Below are positions 22,717 to 31,283 of a stretch of 64,000 nucleotides of DNA, in pieces. The notes beneath the pieces were generated by a model that saw nothing but the letters and a program-made list of their open reading frames with translations, was not told where the DNA came from and ran no database searches. Location: NCBI GenBank assembly GCA_963969495.1, contig OZ018318.1:171770354-171834353 (forward strand), in the 5' to 3' direction. The translations under genes were made by a program, and so were the position numbers. This DNA comes from Ceratothoa steindachneri. Lineage: Eukaryota; Arthropoda; Malacostraca; Isopoda; Cymothoidae. Within the stretch, counting starts at the first letter, position 1; every line of letters starts with the position of its first letter.

Positions 22717-23890
22717 ATGGAGAACGTAAACAATAGATTGAGGATTCTGAGACTCAATATTAATGGATGGGAGGAGAAAGCAACGGCATATGGAAACATA
22801 TTCCGAGTGCTTGACCCCGACATAATACTGATAATGGAGCACGGTATTGACACCACAAGGGGTCAACTCAAAATACCGGGATACAGAGTGCTCATGAAGA
22901 ATCATTCAAGAAGGAAAAGTTCGATGGTGCTGCAATAGCTGTTAGAGGTAACCTCACGTTCAAACGTCTCCCACAATTGGACGAATCTTTTGTGGGGAAA
23001 CAACTTCCTACATGGGTGGAGAACCTCACGATAGCTGCAGCCTATCAACCCCCTCACCGATCCTATCTACCCGTCACAAACTTCTGTGCACTTTTCAGGC
23101 ACCGGAGAATGGCATTCTTAGGGTGCGACCTCAAGGCCAGATGCCGAATGTCGGACTACTATGGTAGAAGCAACGAAAGAGGCCGAAACTTGGAAATGAT
23201 AATGGACAGGAAAAACATCCAGAGGATAGGGGGGCCGGATTTCCCGACCTCCATCACTTACAGATCAGCAACCAAACCGGACATTATCATTACAAGCGGA
23301 GGCTTCCCCTTCAACTACCATAGCGAGCCGGGCCCAACAATTCCCAGCGACTGGGACTGATACAAAACTCTACTCCGACAATATGCCTCAGCCGACCTGA
23401 GCGAGGCTACATTGGAGGAGATAGACGATGAACTCAAAGAGAAACGACTTGTATCATCAAAGCTGACCGCGAGTGTGTCCCCAGAAATGGATACAAAACG
23501 CTACCTCAGCCCAGATGGACAGAGGATATGAAGAGGATCGCACATGTGCATAGAGAAGTGTACGAGGAGATTAGGCGGGGAGGTCCAAACCGGGAAAGAA
23601 GCGCGCTACTACGCCGGCTAAGCTCCAACTAAAGGATGCAATAAACATCTAACAGGCTGACATCTGGGACAGCCTAGCCTTATAGCCGGAATAGACAGTG
23701 AGCTGTGCCCTGTCAAATTCTGGCACAAAATCAGGAAACTGAAAGGTTTACAAAGAAAGGAAAAGGCTCGGATCAAAGAGGATGGGAAATATTAAGAGGA
23801 CCCGGTGGTTTTGGAGGGAAGATTCAGAACATACTGGGAGAAAGTCTTCTCTATCACCGAAGAAGCCAACGAAGAGTTCGATCAGGAATT
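22717..23890 (+). pseudogene. LINE ORF2, endonuclease part, copy C1 (RT missing)
   Basis: Starts MENVNNRLRILRLNINGWEE, the first motif of the AP-like endonuclease. After a frameshift near 22,930 come AAAYQPPHRSYLPV, LGCDLKARCRMS (the usual GDLNAR motif altered), SERGRNLEMIMDRKNIQRI and PSDWD (catalytic SDH altered). A linker follows, with FRTYWEKVFSITEEANEEFD ending near 23,890. The RT domain is absent: the sequence passes directly into the inverted-repeat/tRNA-like structure. Confidence 0.8.
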
Positions 23891-23994
23891 TGACGCGACT
23901 GAGCAATGAGACAAGAAACAGGAGTTTTTTAGAGGTAAGAGAAAGGGACATTAGAAGAAGACTAGAATCATAGAGAGCAGAGGGCGGCACAATA
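23887..23994 (+). repeat. Left arm of ~107-bp inverted repeat
   Basis: From 'aatttgacgcga' to 'ggcggcacaat' this is almost perfectly complementary to 24,170-24,283; I count two mismatches. Its first bases also read as LINE ORF2 (EFDATEQ). Confidence 0.9.
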
Positions 23995-24043
23995 GAGATA
24001 CTGGGTTTGATGGGGTAACGCTTTGGGCGAAGGAGAGTCACTG

Positions 24044-24113
24044 TGCCTGGTAGCTCAGTGGTAGAGCATCTGACCGGCAATCAGCAGACCCGGGTTCGAA
24101 TCCCGGCCAGAAA
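24044..24113 (+). ncRNA. tRNA-like sequence (probable SINE head)
   Basis: It has an A-box-like tagctcagtggtagagca, an intact B box ggttcgaatcc, a GCTC/GAGC D-stem, a CCGGG/CCCGG T-stem and an anticodon-like loop ccggcaa. The acceptor stem has two mispairs and position 33 is C rather than T, which argues against a working tRNA. A second copy with the same flanks lies antisense at 47,558-47,628, so this is probably a dispersed tRNA-derived element with an internal pol III promoter. Confidence 0.7.
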
Positions 24114-24169
24114 TTTCAAACTTTTTTCCATGGGCATTATCTCTGTCTTCTCGGTAAAGGATTGCCTTC

Positions 24170-24283
24170 ATTGTGCCGCCCTCTGCTCTCTATGATTCTA
24201 GTCTTCTTCAAATGTCCCTTTCTCTTACCTCTAAAAAACTCCTGTTTCTTGTCTCATTGCTCATTCGCGTCAAATTTCTCTTT
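24170..24283 (-). repeat. Right arm of ~107-bp inverted repeat
   Basis: Reverse complement of 23,887-23,994. The two arms bracket ~175 bp holding the tRNA-like sequence, so a transcript could fold into a long hairpin. Confidence 0.9.
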
Positions 24284-24334
24284 CTTGTACTATATTGTAA
24301 TATAGTCTGCAGTGCAAGGTTTATGCACCTTTAT

Positions 24335-24429
24335 TTCTGTCTTCAAAATTGTTTTGAAAGGCAGAAAATAAATATGGCGAAAGCCCTGTGGTGGTTGTTA
24401 TCACTCGCAAAACTTGCATTTGCTCCTTC

Positions 24430-24431
<2 letters not shown>
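24335..24431 (+). repeat. Dispersed repeat segment ('ggcgaaag' block)
   Basis: The stretch containing 'ctgtcttcaaaa', 'atggcgaaag', 'ctgtggtggttgtta' and 'acttg.atttgct' recurs antisense at about 47,762-47,860. In this copy it lies after the tRNA-like unit in transcription direction; in the other it lies before it. Confidence 0.75.

Positions 24432-24509
<78 letters not shown>
24432..24509. repeat. (TA)n microsatellite, ~78 bp
   Basis: Pure TA array directly after the dispersed segment. Positions 24,510-25,150 follow with no supportable gene; the last part is probably 5' UTR of LINE copy C2. Confidence 0.97.
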
Positions 24510-24512
<3 letters not shown>

Positions 24513-25159
24513 AAAGAAAGATTCAGAAGATTCAGTCTAAAATGCCAACAGTGGGAACACTAGAGGCAAAAAATTTTAAAAGACATCAAAAGAGGAAAAA
24601 TATGGTAGTAAAATGAAGGCGATGCCCTTGCAACCAGGGTAACAAAAACTAATAAACTTCACCCCTATCAGCCTACCACACATTTCACCCCCTAGCTCAT
24701 CAAAATCAAAATAAAAAAATCAACAAGGATAGAGAGAGTTGTGCAAAGAAAGATTGACTGCTCTCATCGTTGGATAACTGCCCTTGCATAGGAAAAAGGA
24801 GGAAAACTGCACGCAAAGTTTATTTTACTCCTAAGTCCCACAACCTAGTCCACAGATACCTGTGCTATACACGTGCGGCGCGCGAACGCACTCTCGAGAT
24901 CCTCGTTCGAACCACCAGGGAAAGAATTTTATCTTTTTCTGACCACAGCACCACATCACGAGTTCAGATAACTTTTCTGTTAGTTAAGGTCTGTAGAAAT
25001 GGCCTGTCTCTGGCATGTCCAAATCCCGGAAGGAAGCCCTACAGGGGGCTCGAAGAAGGGGACCCTAGTCTGGGGTGGAGTGGTCAGGACAGGTAGGTGG
25101 ACTTTGTTAGAGACGAATATAGGTAGAGCAGATAAAGAACTCGGTGAATAGTATTAGGT

Positions 25160-26654
25160 CAACGCCCAGCAATAATAACCTGTTAGGTTCGCAGAGGTAA
25201 CCACCGCCTTGGGGCCGTCATAGACGACCCCAATGGCGAAAAGCGCATTCCCCTCAGGGTGATTGAGCACTATCAGAAGCTTACAAAGGCAAAAAGTATT
25301 TGAATTCGCCTTTTCGAAGCTTGGAATTGCGCTTTGCCGAGTTAAAGAACACACGTATGGTTACCTAGCCATATGCGACACGACCCAGGACATTGACAAG
25401 ATACTGAGTACGAAGTCAAAAGAAGAATTCGAGAAGATCGGCCTTGCTCCTAAGGTGCCCCCTCAAGTTGCAGCTCAGCGATCGATCGTCTGTCGACGCA
25501 TAAACCCTTACGTCAGTTCGCACTTTATTCAAGAAATGCAAGGTGAATTGAGTCCAAGCAAGTTTGAGCCAAAATCGACGAAGTGTACAAATTTAAGAAC
25601 CACAAAGGAGAGCAGTATAGTCCCTTTTTAAGTGATATCTCAAAGAACCGAGATGGCGAACAAAGCTTGCGAAAATGGATTAGTGATGTTCAATTCAAAA
25701 GTCTCTGCGTCCTGCATAGAGCGTGAGGTGTTTGTTTCGGTTCAAGTTTGCTTCTCGTGCTACGCCCTAGAAAGCACCCTACAAAGAAGTGCCCCTTCGA
25801 GGTTAAGGTATGTTCTGAACGCACCGGTAAGGATCATACATTTAAAGAGTGTAAGAGCCCTTAGAAGAGATGTATAAATTGTGGAAACCAACACCATACC
25901 ATATCCATGTCCTGTCCGCTAAAGAAGTCCATAGTTGTCGATAAGAAAAAGCAGACTATAGAGAACATAAACAAGAAGGCTACTACAACATACGCACAAG
26001 CAACTAAAACGGATAAATAGAGTAAGACGCTCTTGAACATAGACCTGGAAATGAGACCTGATTTAGTAATAATGTGCATCCTTCACGCGCACTTTGCAAA
26101 TGTTATCAGTTCAGTAGAATGCTGATTCACAACGGCTCAAGCCTATGTGGTTTCCGGACAATCCTCCCACAAGGGAGTTGTTCCAGGCCCAACTCAAAAC
26201 AATTAAAGACGCTATCTAAAGATCTCGCTCCTCATCTAGAGACCCCCGCCTCAATAGACCTAAAACGCCGACACCTAGTGTCTCCCAGACGGAATCACGC
26301 TTCACTAATGAAGAAGGAATCGCCACTGCTTCAACGCAAATTGAGGATATAGACAAGACCGTCCCAATGGACAATACTGTAACATCCAAAATTTGCAAAA
26401 CAACTGATGAAATAGGCATGAAGATATACGGTTCGCCGTCTGAACCATTACCTAAAATCTCGAAATCAGCTGACATCATCTCAGGGATCATGAAAGGGAA
26501 GTATAAATACGACTATGAAACGGACATAAATGAAGATAACTTGTTAGCGGCTTTGAAACAAAGAATAATCGAGATAACCGAGGAATCCTGCTTTAATCTT
26601 GCACATGAGATTTTCAAAAATAAGAAAAACGAGAGGAAAAGATCCCCAGCATGA
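25160..26654 (+). pseudogene. LINE ORF1 (Gag-like), copy C2
   Basis: Same protein family as 21,227-22,554: KVFEFAFSKLGIALCRV (compare KVFELMLSKLNIALLRL), RSIVCRRINPYVSSH, ENGLVMFNSKVSASCIEREV, degenerate cysteine knuckles near 25,745-25,880, MWFPDNPPTRELFQAQL near 26,140, and a C-terminal part to 26,654 (EPLPKISKSADIISGI). Several stops and frame changes. It is about 3.9 kb downstream of copy C1 in the same direction. Confidence 0.8.
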
Positions 26655-26698
26655 AAAAACGGGAATAAGCCTAAACAACCAGATAAAAAATAAATATC

Positions 26699-26790
26699 AT
26701 GGACAGCCAAATAAGATATATCAGAAAATTGAAAATCTTCTCCCTCAATATTAACGGATGGAAAAATAAAAAAAGAATATACAACGAGAT
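26699..26790 (+). pseudogene. Start of LINE ORF2, copy C2, cut by LTR element
   Basis: MDSQIRYIRKLKIFSLNING begins the endonuclease (compare LRILRLNINGWEE in copy C1) and runs to YNEI, where the LTR element enters. Reading resumes at 34,767: dropping one GAGAT copy and the insert joins NEI with IRNLDPYFILISEHGVD. Confidence 0.88.
26786..26790. repeat. Target-site duplication GAGAT, left
   Basis: Five-base duplication flanking the LTR element; the partner is at 34,767-34,771. Five bases is usual for gypsy-type integrases. Confidence 0.88.
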
Positions 26791-28248
26791 TGTGATAGAA
26801 CGGGTTGAGGCCGCGTTAATTTCAACCACTATCACATGTTATTTAAAACTACGATGCTCCCCACGTGCATCTTCGCTTTGAAGCTTGGTGCCTTATCGCA
26901 GCCACATGAGTCAATGTTTAAACAAGGAGGTTTATCTTACCCCGTTCGCCCCCATACGCCGACCTCGCCAGATTGAGTTAGGCTTATGGGCAGATAAGGC
27001 TTGTTCTCAGGCTCGGCTGTGCATTCCCTCGAAGCTCCCACTCCATTGTCCCCCACGCCAAGGGAGTGTCTCGACTATTTAGATGGAAACTTTACCACTA
27101 AGATGAGATTGGAGATCCAGATTTTCGTCGCGAAACATCACCACGACCCTCTCTCACCTTGTGCGCCAAAGGACCTCGCCCTTGAGATTCACCATCACTT
27201 GTCCAGAAGAAGGACAATATCCCTTGAGTGCCAAGGTTCGAGCCTTCGTGACGCCGATTCCACAAGGCTTCCCCCTTGTTGTTCAGACAGAGAACAACAT
27301 TAGAACAGCCATTGTCCTTTTGAGCCCGTTGACAAGAAACGGTTCTCACCCCCCCCCCACCTGTTGTTCAGAAGAGAACAACGTAGAACAGCCATTGTTC
27401 GTTTGAACCCGTTCGCCAAGAAACGGTTCTCACCCTTCCCCTGTTGTTCAGAAAGAGAACAACGTTAGAACAGCCATTGTTCGTTCGAGCCCGTTGACAA
27501 GAAACGGTTCCCCCCCCCCTGTTGTTCAGAAGAGAACAACGTAGAACAGCCATTGTTCGTTTAAGCCCGTTCGCCAAGAAACGGTTCTCACCCTTCCCCC
27601 TTGTTGCTCAGAAGAGAACAACATTAGAACAGCAATTGTTCTTGAGTCCGTAGTCAAGAGACGGTTCTCACCCCCCCTGTTGTTCAGATGAGAACAACGT
27701 AGAACAGCCATTGTTCTTCAAGTCGTTCGTCAAGAAACGGTTTTCATTCCCAAGACGCCACGTCAGGATCATTTAATTCCCCCCCCCTTCGGCTGGAACT
27801 CGCTAGCAGACCGAAAATTCCATCACGTCTCCTTCCTCTGCACAACAAGTATAATTTACGTAAGCCGAACGTTACCTTTGAGTATTTAACCCTTTTGTCA
27901 ATTCTATCCTGTGCTTTAAATGGTTTAGCGAACCATCTCATCTCTTTAACTTTATATTTGTTTTACCTTTTTAAATCTTTTAATCCTCGGATTAGCTCGA
28001 GTCCCCACGACCCTTTCCATTCTCTGTTTATGTCAATATTTTCCGTTTTGTGTGTTGTTAATAGTTATTATTAATAAAACTCTATTTTATTAATGATAGC
28101 AATATTATCCTTGAGCTCAGTTCCACTTCTTAAGCATATCGAAGATACATAATATCGGCCAGCCAGACATCCACGCACTCTAAAGATAATTTAAGAAGTT
28201 CCCTCAACGAATAGTTATATATGGTATATCGTCGAGAGTCCATTCTGC

Positions 28249-28252
<4 letters not shown>
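26791..28252 (+). repeat. 5' LTR of G1 (1,462 bp)
   Basis: Starts TGTGATAGAACGGG and ends ...ATTCTGCGACA, i.e. TG...CA. It contains a six-copy minisatellite (27,278-27,750) and a polyadenylation signal AATAAA at 28,073-28,078. The short open frames inside (26,885-27,082 and 27,001-27,303) also occur in the other LTR and are not credible genes. Confidence 0.93.
27278..27750 (+). repeat. LTR minisatellite, six ~78-bp hairpin-rich units
   Basis: Units start at 27,278, 27,363, 27,443, 27,521, 27,603 and 27,679. Each begins with a palindrome like GTTGTTCAGAAGAGAACAAC (7-bp stem), continues with a GAACA...TGTTC pair and a CCGTT...AACGG pair, and ends in a C-run of varying length. The stem-forming bases are largely kept between units. 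Confidence 0.93.

Positions 28253-28331
<79 letters not shown>
28252..28331. repeat. (TA)n array between 5' LTR and primer-binding site
   Basis: About 80 bp of pure TA begins at the last base of the 5' LTR. The candidate primer-binding site follows only at 28,342. In element G2 the same interval is about ten bases. Confidence 0.95.
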
Positions 28332-28335
<4 letters not shown>

Positions 28336-28341
28336 TAAATT

Positions 28342-28350
28342 TGGTATCAA
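28342..28350 (+). other. Candidate primer-binding site of G1
   Basis: TGGTATCAA starts with TGG, which pairs with the CCA end of a tRNA primer. Element G2 has TGGCGTCAG at the matching place (minus strand 43,249-43,241), both preceded by ATTT or AATT. The tRNA cannot be identified from nine bases. Positions 28,351-28,682 are leader sequence without a recognised gene. Confidence 0.45.
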
Positions 28351-28682
28351 GTGTGTAAGGTTTAACGCTATATCTTTGCAAACACTGGTCTCAGTCGAGT
28401 AAAGCATAGTGTTATTCGTTATAATAATAGAGTATAGTAGTTCCCTTTTGTTTTAACGATTGCTATCCCCTTTTTTTAAACTTAAGAAGCTGGAGTAGCT
28501 CAAGGAACTGTTATAATAATTTGTTTGTGTTTTTTTTGTGATTTTATTCAGTGGTTATTTAGATCGAGAAACCAAGTACGAATAGGTCAGTGCCCATATT
28601 TAGGTAGGCTAATTCTCTAGAAGGCATAATTCTTATTGCAAGGAATTTTAGTTGGTTGACTATTGCGCCCCCAAGTGCAAAG

Positions 28683-29039
28683 ATGACACAGTTCGAAATC
28701 TTTAAAGCGCAAGGAGAATCCTTGGGACTTTCCGGTAAAGAACTAATTGAGTACGTTCAAGGGGAGCAAAGAACGCAAAGAGAAAAGTTAAGAGAAGAAA
28801 GAGAAAGAGAAATCCAACGAGAAGAAAGAGAAAGAGAAATCCAACGAGAAGAAAGAGAAATCCAACGAGAAGAAAGAGAAATCCCACGAGAAGAAAAAGA
28901 AAGAGAAAGAGAGGAACGGAAAAGACAAGCTGAGCTTCTTCATCAGATTGAATTAGCTCGTGTTGAAGCAGAGATACAGTCAGCCAGTTCCCGTTCCGAA
29001 GCCCCCCCCCCATCTTCCACTAAAGCTCCCCAATTTTAA
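28683..29039 (+). CDS. G1 Gag, N-terminal coiled-coil part
   Basis: The likely start is the ATG at 28,683 (MTQFEIFKAQGESLGLSGKE), matching G2 Gag (ILGLSGKGLIAYVQEEERNE). Residues ~30-85 are an uninterrupted Glu/Arg-rich helix, probably a coiled coil, encoded by tandem 'gagaaatccaacgagaagaaa'-type units (28,790-28,900). The frame closes at 29,037-29,039, but at the C-run 29,004-29,013 a +1 shift would continue into the capsid frame. Gag forms the particle that carries the element RNA. Confidence 0.72.
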   Translation: MTQFEIFKAQGESLGLSGKELIEYVQGEQRTQREKLREEREREIQREEREREIQREEREIQREEREIPREEKEREREERKRQAELLHQIELARVEAEIQSASSRSEAPPPSSTKAPQF

Positions 29040-29742
29040 GGACGGAGAGGATTTCGGAGCATTTTTAGCCCACTTCGAAAAGATCCTCGAAATCAATAAC
29101 ATGGATCTGGAGGCTGAAGGTGTAGCCAGATTACTTCCCTTGTTAAATTGTAAACTGCGCGAAATTTTTATATCTTTACCATCTGAATGTACAATTAATT
29201 ACAGCACCTTAAAAGTTGAGTTATTGGCCGCTCATAATATGACTTCCGATTTCTACCGCCAAGAATTTCGAGGAGGTCGTATTAAACTCGGACAGACGTT
29301 CCGTCAATTCGGATACATTCTTCAGAGGAATTTTAAATTTTGGTTAGAATCCTCAAAGGTTGATCCAAACTACGAGTCCTTAACAGACTTTGTGTTGCGA
29401 GATCAATTTTTGGTGCCTCTCCCGACGGAGATCCGCGCGTTTGTCAAGGATCGTCTGTGCCAGACCTTTAAAGAATGTACCGAAGAAGCGGATGTCTATG
29501 CCGCCAGCCATAATTTATACCCAAAGGAGAATCGAACTTCTCACCAACCTCCCTACAAGTAAAGAAGGAAGGATTCGCGCTCCTTCACAGGAAAGTCGAC
29601 GAAGTTTCCGAGCCCCGTAAAACCCCAAAACTTCTTTCCCCAAAACCAACAACGGGACTCCAAACCTCCCGTTAAGATTTCTCCTCCATCTCTCTTCCCG
29701 AAGCGACCAATCACATGCTTCACCTGTGGTGTAGAAAACCAC
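28960..29742 (+). pseudogene. G1 Gag capsid and nucleocapsid region
   Basis: The frame entering at the C-run encodes LKLPNFKDGEDFGAFLAHFE and KILEINNMDLEAEGVARLLP, then LTDFVLRDQFLVPLPTEIRA and DRLCQTFKECTEEADVYAAS, typical capsid-domain sequence of gypsy-type elements. An in-frame TAA at 29,560-29,562 is the only stop. The same frame then continues through a basic Pro-rich linker to the CCHC zinc knuckle CFTCGVENHMSRNCP (29,718-29,762) and on into protease. Whether the single stop is a mutation or is read through cannot be told here. Confidence 0.8.
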
Positions 29743-31014
29743 ATGAGCAGGAATTGCCCCCAAAATTATAAGCTTAAAAGCGGACCAGCCCACCAAGTTC
29801 ACCAGATTAATGCCACTCCGGCTCCCCTGATGGTGCAGACCCAAGCAGAAACTTCTCCCCCTCCGTCAGGCCACCAGGTAAATTTTATTTTTGATAAAAG
29901 TTCATCGGGAACTTTGAAATTTGAGGAGGGCAGCGTGAACGGCTGCCGAGTATCGACTCTCGTCAGGGACACAGGATGTACGTGTTTCATCGTGTCCGAC
30001 GAACTCCTTCCCCCAGTGGACCCTAACCACGAAAAATTTGCGGTGCTACATGACTACCTTGGGCGGGTGAACCAATTCCCCGTCGTTAGATGTTACCTAC
30101 AGTGTCAATATTATGATGGCTGGGCTGAAGTTATTTCAGCACCCATACAATTCTGTTCCGTACTTTTCGGACAGAGCCCCCAAGTAAGTTCCGACCCTGA
30201 GTCCCAGGCCGCCCTTCCTCGAGGCCGAGCTAAGAAAGAAGCCCAGGAGCCCGTCCTCATCAGAACCCCGATACCGTCCGATTTCTCGGAGACCCTTAAC
30301 CAGGACTTTAGGACGGCAAAAAAGGAGTGTGAATTACTAACACCCTTAGGCGATAAGGCCCAAGGCAAGGGCACGGAGACTGTCCGTGGACCCATAGAAA
30401 AAAAGTACCCCCAACGCGCCCATGGAGATACCTTCGTAGCACTGGACGAAACATTGGCGCTTGAAGAGGATTACCCCGCGGAGTCCCTTAATGTAATCCA
30501 GACAGTGTGCATCCAACCTGATGCCGATTACCCTCTTCCTTCCCTACCAGGTGAGCTTTTTGAACCCTCTGACCTGGATATCGACGCGCAGCTGACACCA
30601 CATCAAAAGAGTCAACTACAAGAACTATTTGAATGGAGTCACCATTTAACCACCCTATTAGCTCTTTTCGAGCGACTGCGCGAAAATGGCCTCACCATTG
30701 GCCCCAGCAAATGCCATTTTGCCCACGAAACCATAAAATATTTGGGTTTCAAAATAGGACAAAGCAAGTTAGGTCCCCAAGAGAACAAGATTAAGGCAAT
30801 CGCCGACATGCCCCTCCCTATTACAAAGAAGCAATTAAGATCGTTCCTAGGATCAGCTTCTCACTATCAGCGATTTATTCCGAAATTCGCTGCAATTCCG
30901 GCCTCCCTCAGCTCGCTTCTAAAAAAGAATTCCCCCGATCGTTTACGTTGGAATGATGTCGCAGTTTCCCATTTTAATCAGCTCAAGAGTAAGCTCTTTC
31001 TGCCCCCATTTTAA
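29743..31014 (+). CDS. G1 protease plus deleted integrase/RT fusion frame
   Basis: A 423-codon open stretch, continuous in frame with Gag. It has the end of the zinc knuckle, the protease (VSTLVRDTGCTCFIVSDELL, DTG active site) and a linker to TETVRG. There the integrase is missing, and the frame jumps to its C-terminal tail (YPQRAHGDTFVALDE, LNVIQTVCIQPDADYPLPSL; compare G2 YHRRAGLNNIVALDE, LVQTVCVEADDEYYLPSL). After LQELFEW the RT fingers and palm are missing; it resumes at SHHLTTLLALFERLRENGLT (thumb) and runs to KLFLPPF. Both deletions keep the frame, but the protein lacks RT and integrase activity. Confidence 0.85.
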   Translation: MSRNCPQNYKLKSGPAHQVHQINATPAPLMVQTQAETSPPPSGHQVNFIFDKSSSGTLKFEEGSVNGCRVSTLVRDTGCTCFIVSDELLPPVDPNHEKFAVLHDYLGRVNQFPVVRCYLQCQYYDGWAEVISAPIQFCSVLFGQSPQVSSDPESQAALPRGRAKKEAQEPVLIRTPIPSDFSETLNQDFRTAKKECELLTPLGDKAQGKGTETVRGPIEKKYPQRAHGDTFVALDETLALEEDYPAESLNVIQTVCIQPDADYPLPSLPGELFEPSDLDIDAQLTPHQKSQLQELFEWSHHLTTLLALFERLRENGLTIGPSKCHFAHETIKYLGFKIGQSKLGPQENKIKAIADMPLPITKKQLRSFLGSASHYQRFIPKFAAIPASLSSLLKKNSPDRLRWNDVAVSHFNQLKSKLFLPPF

Positions 31015-31016
31015 AG

Positions 31017-31283
31017 TTGCCCAACCCGGAAAGATCCTTTGGGATTAAAACCGACATGAGTAACGAGGGCATTGGAGGTGTACTCCTTCAATATGAGGAT
31101 GACGGCAGGAGTCATCCAGTTGCATATGCTAGTCGTCAATTATTACCACGCGAAAAGAGATATGCCACTATAGAGAAGGAAGCTCTATCAATTATCTGGG
31201 TTATAGACGAATTCAAAAGGTACTTGATAGGAAAAGAATTTCAGATAGGAACCGACCACCATCCGTTAGCCTATGTCGTAGAA
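31017..31283 (+). pseudogene. G1 RNase H, first part
   Basis: After a one-base shift at 31,010, LPNPERSFGIKTDMSNEGIG, HPVAYASRQLLPREKRYATI, EKEALSIIWVIDEFKRYLIG and FQIGTDHHPLAYVVE give the D-E-D residues of a gypsy-type RNase H. The domain is cut at ~31,283 and continues at 32,836. Confidence 0.85.

Noticed and set aside
24044..24113. Functional tRNA gene
   Set aside because: The acceptor stem has mispairs, the base before the anticodon is C instead of T, and a second decayed copy shares long non-tRNA flanks, which points to a dispersed repeat.
26885..27303. Open frames of 65 and 100 codons present in both LTRs of G1 (also 33,474-33,892)
   Set aside because: They are duplicated only because the LTRs are duplicates. 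They overlap each other in different frames, show no domain and run into the minisatellite.
27278..27750. Regular repeats with palindromes resembling a CRISPR array
   Set aside because: Units are contiguous diverged tandem repeats without unique spacers, in a eukaryotic LTR.
29560..29562. Programmed stop-codon read-through between Gag capsid and nucleocapsid in G1
   Set aside because: A single TAA in an otherwise open frame is suggestive, but the element is defective, G2 does not resolve the point, and no read-through signal is recognisable.
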